NCBI GenBank assembly: GCA_021323735.1
Contig: JAJPKM010000031.1
Coordinates: 1 to 33,117, forward strand
Origin: Gammaproteobacteria bacterium
GTDB lineage: Bacteria; Pseudomonadota; Gammaproteobacteria; Steroidobacterales; Steroidobacteraceae
Direction of reading: 5' to 3'
Length of the DNA: 33,117 nucleotides
Part shown: piece after piece, positions 28,490 to 33,117 of the stretch
Numbering within the stretch: position 1 is the stretch's first letter
Layout of the letters: the number at the start of each line of letters is the position of its first letter
The notes under the pieces: model-generated
Seen by the model: only the letters and a program-made list of their open reading frames with translations
The model's database searches: none
Told to the model about the DNA's origin: nothing
Made by a program: the position numbers and the translations under genes

Positions 28490-29290
28490 ATGCCCTCGAA
28501 GAAACCCAATAAAACGGCCAAGCGGCCGGGCAAGGCGGCCCCGAAAAAAGCGGCTCATAAAGCAGCCGTTCACAAAAAGGCGGCGCGGCCGCCGACGAAA
28601 GCAAAGCCCATTGCCACATCGAAGGTAACAGTGAAACCGAGCAAACCCGCAGTCAACCCCGTCAGCGCAAAACCTGCGATCAAGACAACCAAGGAAAAGC
28701 CAGCCGCGCTGAAGTCCGTGCCGACGCCGGCAGCACGACCCGCCGCCGGCGCAAAGATCTCGCCGATTCAATTCGATCCTCGGCCCCTCGTCGTACCGCG
28801 TGCACTGCAAAACGATGAGGACGGCGAGGCGGAAAGCACCGCGTCCGCGAGTCTTCTGGCCGGTCCGCGCAATGTGAAGCCGTACATCGCTCGCCGCGGC
28901 GAGCAGTACATGAACAAGGAGCAATTGGAGCACTTCGCTCTGATTTTGCAGAACTGGAAGCGCGACCTCATGGTCGAGGTCGACCGCACCGTGCTGCACA
29001 TGAAAGACGAGGCCGCCAATTTCCCCGATCCGAACGACAGGGCCACGCAGGAAGAAGAATTCAGCCTGGAGTTGCGAACGCGCGACCGTGAACGCAAGCT
29101 GATCCGCAAGATCGACGAGGCGCTGAAGCGCATCGAAGACGGTTCCTACGGCTATTGCCTGGAAACCGGCGAGGAAATAGGTATCAAGCGACTGGAGGCC
29201 CGACCGGTCGCGACGCTGTCGGTGGAAGCCCAGGAGCGGCGCGAGCGCCGGGAAAAGCAGTACGGCGACCGCGACGACCGGTACCGGTAG
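28490..29290 (+). CDS. dksA: RNA polymerase-binding transcription factor DksA, long basic N-terminus, mostly lost zinc site
   Basis: DksA enters the secondary channel of RNA polymerase and works with ppGpp. Of 266 residues the last 140 are the DksA fold: MNKEQLEHFALILQNWKRDL, the coiled-coil tip with D183-R184-A185 (equivalent to the essential Asp and Ala of E. coli), then EEEFSLELRTRDRERKLIRK and IGIKRLEARPVATLS. E. coli DksA has 151 residues; here about 110 residues rich in Lys, Ala and Pro precede the fold. Of four zinc Cys only C223 remains (C-x2-T226, S244-x2-A247), as in zinc-independent DksA2-like proteins. ATG 28490 follows AGGAGG by 12 bases; a longer frame to 28088 crosses queF and is rejected. 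Confidence 0.93.
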   Translation: MPSKKPNKTAKRPGKAAPKKAAHKAAVHKKAARPPTKAKPIATSKVTVKPSKPAVNPVSAKPAIKTTKEKPAALKSVPTPAARPAAGAKISPIQFDPRPLVVPRALQNDEDGEAESTASASLLAGPRNVKPYIARRGEQYMNKEQLEHFALILQNWKRDLMVEVDRTVLHMKDEAANFPDPNDRATQEEEFSLELRTRDRERKLIRKIDEALKRIEDGSYGYCLETGEEIGIKRLEARPVATLSVEAQERRERREKQYGDRDDRYR

Positions 29291-29303
29291 GCCCGCACAG
29301 CCT

Positions 29304-30167
29304 TACGTAGGACGTTTCGCGCCGACGCCTTCGGGCGATCTGCACTTGGGGTCCTTGTATGCGGCGGCCGCGAGCTTCCTCGATGCACGCGCCCATGGAG
29401 GCCGCTGGTTGCTGCGCATCGAGGATCTGGACCGGCCGCGAGAAGTCGCCGGGGCCACGGCCGCCATTTTGCGCACCCTCGAGAAATTCGGCTTCGAGTG
29501 GGACGGGCCGGTGGTACGCCAATTCGAGCGCATCAGGCATTACGAGGCCGCGCTGAGTAACTTGGAGCGCAGGGATCTCACATTTTCCTGTTCATGCAGC
29601 CGGCTGCAACTGGAAGATGAGCTGCGCTACCCGGGTACTTGCCGCCACGGCGCCACGCCGGGAGTACCCTGCGCGATCCGCCTGCGGATCGACCCCGGCT
29701 ACATTACCTTCCGGGATCGCGTGCAGGGCGTATACCGGCAGGAGGTCTCCAGCGCCGTCGGCGACGTCGTCCTGAAACGGCGTGATCAACTGTTCGCTTA
29801 CGTGCTGGCCGTGGTGGTCGATGACGCCGCTCAGGAGGTCACGCATGTCGTGCGCGGCGCCGATCTCTTGGATAACACGCCGCGTCAGGTTTATTTGCAG
29901 CGGTTGCTGGGGCTCTCGGAACCGGCCTATGCCCACATCCCAGTCCTCACGGAGGCTGACGGGGCCAAGCTGGCCAAATCGCGGCGCAGCGTGCACCTGA
30001 GCGCCGAGGCGCCGCTGCCGCAGCTGGTGTCGGTCTTTTCCATGCTCGGCCTGGATCCCCCCTCCGGACTGCTATCTGCCGCGGTTCACGAGGCTTGGGA
30101 ATGGGCCAGGGCACGCTGGAACGTGGAGAAAGTGCCGAAACGCCTCCATTTGTGCGTGAACGGCTAA
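29304..30167 (+). CDS. gluQ: Glutamyl-Q tRNA(Asp) synthetase, start codon unclear
   Basis: GluQ attaches glutamate to the queuosine of tRNA-Asp, so it fits near queF. The reading gives YVGRFAPTPSGDLHLGSLYA (from 29304), the class I HIGH-type region of the family, then WLLRIEDLDRPREVAGA, zinc ligands CSC, Tyr and Cys in the FSCSCSR to YPGTCR stretch, VVVDDAAQEVTHVVRGADLL, and KLAKS as the KMSKS loop. No ATG, GTG or TTG exists in this frame between the in-frame stop at 29178 and TTG 29346, and that TTG is the Leu inside the HIGH-type motif. A protein starting there (273 residues) would lack part of the ATP site. The coordinates given mark where homology begins, not a proven start codon. Confidence 0.85.
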   Translation, partial: YVGRFAPTPSGDLHLGSLYAAAASFLDARAHGGRWLLRIEDLDRPREVAGATAAILRTLEKFGFEWDGPVVRQFERIRHYEAALSNLERRDLTFSCSCSRLQLEDELRYPGTCRHGATPGVPCAIRLRIDPGYITFRDRVQGVYRQEVSSAVGDVVLKRRDQLFAYVLAVVVDDAAQEVTHVVRGADLLDNTPRQVYLQRLLGLSEPAYAHIPVLTEADGAKLAKSRRSVHLSAEAPLPQLVSVFSMLGLDPPSGLLSAAVHEAWEWARARWNVEKVPKRLHLCVNG

Positions 30168-30188
30168 ACCCGCCCCAGAAATGCCGAT

Positions 30189-30216
30189 TTGCCTTAGCGC
30201 TGCATTGCGTTATTCT
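30189..30216 (+). promoter_or_regulatory. Candidate promoter of phaR
   Basis: TTGCCT (30189-30194) and TATTCT (30211-30216) are 16 bases apart with four of six matches each. It would start a leader of about 78 bases that contains the strong hairpin at 30247-30279. Confidence 0.4.
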
Positions 30217-30246
30217 TGGGCGTAGGTCCATATGATCAAACGTGGA

Positions 30247-30279
30247 CCGGCGCCAACCGGCATCCTCCGGTGGTGCCGG
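30247..30279 (+). promoter_or_regulatory. Strong hairpin in the phaR leader
   Basis: CCGGCGCCAACCGG (30247-30260) pairs with CCGGTGGTGCCGG (30267-30279): 13 pairs including one G-U, one bulged A, and a 6-base loop. It ends 11 bases before the GAGGAG ribosome binding site of phaR and has no T run, so a role in RNA stability or translation is more likely than termination. Confidence 0.5.
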
Positions 30280-30300
30280 CCAACACGAGCGAGGAGCCCC

Positions 30301-30708
30301 ATGAGCGAACCGCGAGTGATTAAGAAATACCCGAACCGCCGACTCTATGACACGGTCGAAAGCCGCTACATCACCTTGGCCGACGTGAGGCGCTTGGTCC
30401 TCGATAGAGTTGAATTCGTCGTCGTCGACAAGAAGAACAGCGCCGATATCACTCGCAGCATTCTGCTGCAGGTGATCGCTGAGCAGGAGCATCTGGCGGA
30501 CCCTATCTTGAGCCAGGAGTTCATGGTCAGTGTGATCCGCGCCTACGGCACCGGATTGCAGGGCCAGGTCAGCCCGCACTTGGAGCAGAGCCTCAAGCAG
30601 CTGTTGATCCAACAGCCTGCATCTGCGCTTCGCGAACGAGTGAAGACGATAGCGCCCGCAGAGCCCCCGCGTCCTCGGGTGGCATCGGCCCCGCTGCGCG
30701 ACAGCTAG
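30301..30708 (+). CDS. phaR: Polyhydroxyalkanoate synthesis regulator PhaR
   Basis: The 135-residue protein begins with the PhaR DNA-binding domain (VIKKYPNRRLYDTVESRYIT, then LADVRRLV), followed by the PHB accumulation regulatory domain (ADITRSILLQVIAEQEH and LSQEFMVSVIRAYG). In known cases PhaR represses phasin genes and is released by binding the polymer. No PHA synthase or phasin gene lies in the window. The ATG follows GAGGAG by 4 bases. The Ala/Pro-rich last 20 residues are variable. It converges with pnp on a hairpin. Confidence 0.93.
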   Translation: MSEPRVIKKYPNRRLYDTVESRYITLADVRRLVLDRVEFVVVDKKNSADITRSILLQVIAEQEHLADPILSQEFMVSVIRAYGTGLQGQVSPHLEQSLKQLLIQQPASALRERVKTIAPAEPPRPRVASAPLRDS

Positions 30709-30728
30709 TAGCCTGGAAGGATCGGAGC

Positions 30729-30754
30729 CCGGCCGTGGTCAATCCCACGGCCGG
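30729..30754. terminator. Hairpin between convergent phaR and pnp
   Basis: CCGGCCGTGG (30729-30738) and CCACGGCCGG (30745-30754) pair perfectly around a 6-base loop in the 58-base gap between the two stop codons. Neither strand has a T run after it. It could serve both genes as an mRNA end-protecting or rho-assisted terminator. Confidence 0.5.
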
Positions 30755-30766
30755 TGCACTGGGAAT

Positions 30767-32854
30767 TTAGGCTGCGTCGACGTTGCGCATGGACAGCCGC
30801 ACACGCCCCTGACGATCCACTTCCAGTACTTTGACGCGCACCACGTCGCCTTCCTTCAGCTTGTCGCCGACGCGCTCGACCCGCTCCTCGGAGATTTGCG
30901 AGATGTGCACCAGCCCATCCCGGCCCGGGAGAATGGTCACGAAAGCGCCGAAATCCATGAGGCGCGCGACCTTGCCTTCATACACCCGTCCAACTTCCAC
31001 GTCGGCCGTGATCAGTTCGATGCGCCGCTGTGCCTCGCGCCCCGCGGCGCCCTGCACCGAGGCAATTTTCACCGTGCCGTCATTCTCGATATCGATGGAA
31101 GTGCCCGTCTCCTCGGTGATCTGCCGGATGACCGCACCGCCCTTGCCGATGACATCGCGGATCTTTTCCGGATCGATCTTCAGCGTGATGATGGTCGGGG
31201 CCCACTCGGACATGTTCTCGCGCGGCTTGGAGAGTACCTTGTTCATCTCACCCAAGATATGCAGGCGGCCGTCGCGCGCCTGGTCCAAGGCTACTTTCAT
31301 GATCTCGCGCGTGATGCTGGTGATCTTGATATCCATCTGCAGCGCCGTGATGCCGTCCTTCGTGCCGGCAACCTTGAAATCCATATCGCCGAGATGATCT
31401 TCGTCGCCCAAGATGTCGGTCAAAACTTGGAATCGCGAACCCTCCTTGACCAGGCCCATCGCCACGCCGGCAACCGGCGCCTTGATCGGCACGCCCGCAT
31501 CCATCAAGGCAAGGCTGGTGCCGCACACCGAGGCCATGGAACTTGAGCCGTTGGATTCGAGAATTTCCGAGACCACGCGGATCACATATGGGAATTTCTC
31601 GACGCCAGGCATCACCGCCTTCACGCCGCGCTTGGCCAGATTGCCGTGGCCGATTTCGCGGCGTTTCGGCGAACCCATCATGCCCGTCTCGCCGACGCTG
31701 AAGGGAGGGAAATTGTAGTGCAACATGAACGGCTCTTTACGCTCGCCGGTCAGGCCGTCGATGATCTGCGCATCGCGTCCGGTTCCCAAGGTGGTGACCA
31801 CCAGGGCCTGCGTTTCACCGCGAGTGAACAGCGCCGAGCCGTGGGTCCGCGCCAGGACTCCCGTGCGGATATTGATGGCGCGCACGGTTTTTGTATCGCG
31901 GCCGTCGATGCGGGGATGGCCGCCGAGAATCTTCTCGCGCACCAATCGGTATTCCAAGTTGGAAAATTCAGCGCCAACCTGCTCCGCCGTGAATTTCGGC
32001 GCATCGCCCTTGGCGAGGGCTTCGATCGCCGCCGCCTTGATCTCGCCGATCTTGGCATAGCGCTGCTGCTTTTCGGTCACGGTGTACGCGGCCGCCAAAC
32101 TCTTCTCCGCGAGCGCGGCGACTGCTTGCTTCAGTTCGGTGTTCGGCTCAGGCTGGACCCACGGCCACTTCGGCTTGCCGGCCTGTGCCGCCAGCTCATT
32201 GATCGCCTTGATGGCGACTTGCATCTGTTCGTGCCCGAAGGTCACCGCACCCAGCATGACTTCTTCGTTGAGGCCGTCGGCCTCCGATTCGACCATCAAC
32301 ACGCCTTCCTGCGTGCCCGCCACGACAAGATCCAGCTTGGAGGTCGTCAACTGCGTCGCCGTCGGATTGAGCACGTACTTGCCGTCGATGTAGCCGACGC
32401 GGGCCGCACCGATCGGACCCAAGAAGGGCATGCCGGAAATCGCCAATGCCGCCGAGGCACCGATCAACGAAGCAATATCCGGATCGACTTCGGCATTCAC
32501 CGAGATCACCGAGGCGACCACTTGCACATCGTTGATGAAGCCTTCCGGAAACAGCGGGCGGATCGGCCGGTCGATCAAACGGGAGGTGAGCGTCTCCTTC
32601 TCGGTGGGACGGCCTTCGCGCTTGAAGAATCCGCCGGGAATACGGCCCGCGGCGTAGGTTTTCTCCTGATAATTCACCGTGAGCGGGAAGAAGTCGCGGC
32701 CCGGCGTCGCCTTCTTCAAACCCACCGCGGTCACGAGGACCACCGTCTCGTTCATGGTCACGAGTACGGCGCCGTCGGCCTGGCGGGCAAGCTCGCCCGT
32801 CTCCAGCGTTACCGTGTGCTCCCCATATTGAAAACTCTTTTTGATAGCGCTCAC
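30767..32854 (-). CDS. pnp: Polynucleotide phosphorylase
   Basis: This 695-residue 3'-5' exoribonuclease uses phosphate to degrade RNA and is part of the degradosome. Two RNase PH-like domains (residues about 1-230 and 310-545) flank a helical linker; the second contains [14 protein letters not shown] and [20 protein letters not shown], with the catalytic Asp residues in [17 protein letters not shown]. The KH domain has IGKGGAVIR, and the S1 domain covers [19 protein letters not shown] to the end. The start is GTG 32854, with AAGGGG about 5 bases upstream. It follows rpsO, as in most Gammaproteobacteria. Confidence 0.97.
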   Translation of the reverse strand: MSAIKKSFQYGEHTVTLETGELARQADGAVLVTMNETVVLVTAVGLKKATPGRDFFPLTVNYQEKTYAAGRIPGGFFKREGRPTEKETLTSRLIDRPIRPLFPEGFINDVQVVASVISVNAEVDPDIASLIGASAALAISGMPFLGPIGAARVGYIDGKYVLNPTATQLTTSKLDLVVAGTQEGVLMVESEADGLNEEVMLGAVTFGHEQMQVAIKAINELAAQAGKPKWPWVQPEPNTELKQAVAALAEKSLAAAYTVTEKQQRYAKIGEIKAAAIEALAKGDAPKFTAEQVGAEFSNLEYRLVREKILGGHPRIDGRDTKTVRAINIRTGVLARTHGSALFTRGETQALVVTTLGTGRDAQIIDGLTGERKEPFMLHYNFPPFSVGETGMMGSPKRREIGHGNLAKRGVKAVMPGVEKFPYVIRVVSEILESNGSSSMASVCGTSLALMDAGVPIKAPVAGVAMGLVKEGSRFQVLTDILGDEDHLGDMDFKVAGTKDGITALQMDIKITSITREIMKVALDQARDGRLHILGEMNKVLSKPRENMSEWAPTIITLKIDPEKIRDVIGKGGAVIRQITEETGTSIDIENDGTVKIASVQGAAGREAQRRIELITADVEVGRVYEGKVARLMDFGAFVTILPGRDGLVHISQISEERVERVGDKLKEGDVVRVKVLEVDRQGRVRLSMRNVDAA

Positions 32855-32880
32855 TAGAGCCCCTTTGCGTGATTCGAAGT

Positions 32881-32907
32881 GAAAACAGGCGCTGAAATGC
32901 GCGCCTG
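32881..32907 (-). terminator. Terminator after rpsO
   Basis: On the minus strand CAGGCGC (32907-32901) and GCGCCTG (32892-32886) form a 7-base stem with an 8-base loop, followed by TTTTC. It lies 12 bases after the rpsO stop. In E. coli an rpsO terminator occupies the same place and pnp is reached partly by read-through; I infer the same here. Confidence 0.65.
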
Positions 32908-32919
32908 CAGCGGCGCCGG

Positions 32920-33117
32920 TTAGCGGCGTAACCCTAAGCGTTCGACCAATTGCGTGTACTTGTCGGGCGTTCTGCTCTTTAGATAATCGAGCAGCTTGCG
33001 GCGCTGATTGACCATCTTGAGCAGCCCGCGACGCGATGCATGGTCGGCTTTGTGCGTGGTGAAATGCTGGCTCAAGCCGTTAATGCGCTCGGACAACAAG
33101 GCAATTTGAACTTCGGG
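32920..33117 (-). CDS. rpsO: 30S ribosomal protein S15, C-terminal part (cut by window edge)
   Basis: The minus strand reads 65 codons from the window edge to TAA at 32922-32920. The sequence [40 protein letters not shown] and the ending [12 protein letters not shown] is the main body of S15, which binds the central domain of 16S rRNA and early in 30S assembly. The family has 89 residues, so about 24 N-terminal residues are outside the window. It is followed by pnp on the same strand, the standard rpsO-pnp pair. Confidence 0.97.
   Translation of the reverse strand, partial: PEVQIALLSERINGLSQHFTTHKADHASRRGLLKMVNQRRKLLDYLKSRTPDKYTQLVERLGLRR

Noticed and set aside
31646-32857. Open frame of 403 codons on the plus strand opposite pnp
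   Set aside because: Shadow of pnp with His/Arg/Asp-rich repeats and no motif.

Overview
The window is a dense, GC-rich stretch of bacterial chromosome made almost entirely of housekeeping genes. It has 31 protein genes, two of them cut by the window edges (rpsA on the left, rpsO on the right). I see no tRNA or rRNA gene, insertion sequence, prophage gene, integron or CRISPR array, and no gap between genes exceeds about 200 bases. The host looks like a gammaproteobacterium outside the enteric group: it has Smc-ScpA-ScpB instead of MukBEF, ZipA beside LigA, the block rpsA-cmk-aroA-pheA-serC-gyrA as in Pseudomonas and Xanthomonas relatives (here without hisC or tyrA), ubiG followed by a HAD phosphatase and yciK, and a PHA-responsive regulator. 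A basal lineage near Nevskiales, Steroidobacterales or Xanthomonadales is my inference.

Layout. 1-7384 (minus): gyrA, serC, pheA, aroA, cmk and rpsA, mostly with overlapping or near-touching genes, covering DNA topology, serine, phenylalanine, chorismate and CMP metabolism, and ribosomal protein S1. 7528-13036 (plus): an amidohydrolase-like protein, ubiG, a Gph/MupP phosphatase, rmuC, a squalene/phytoene-synthase-like protein and yciK, again tightly packed. 13074-14168 (plus): an exported alpha/beta hydrolase. 14229-18679 (minus): M50 protease, trpS, scpA, scpB, RluB-like. 18728-19363 (minus) yciO, divergent from yciB-bolA (plus), then a lipoprotein prolyl isomerase. 21330-27809 (minus): smc-zipA-ligA. 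27930-30708 (plus): queF, dksA, gluQ, phaR. 30767-33117 (minus): pnp and rpsO.

Most genes are conventional. The points that stand out are proteins that keep a family fold but have lost catalytic residues: the amidohydrolase before ubiG lacks HxH and the catalytic Asp, the RluB-like protein lacks its catalytic Asp, and the phytoene-synthase-like protein lacks the Asp-rich motifs and resembles NDUFAF6. In addition, DksA keeps only one of four zinc cysteines and has a long basic tail in front; gluQ has no ordinary start codon before its HIGH-type motif; GyrA has Ala at the position of quinolone-determining Ser83; and two divergent genes have -10 boxes placed as expected for leaderless mRNAs. I did not find a convincing new multi-gene system.
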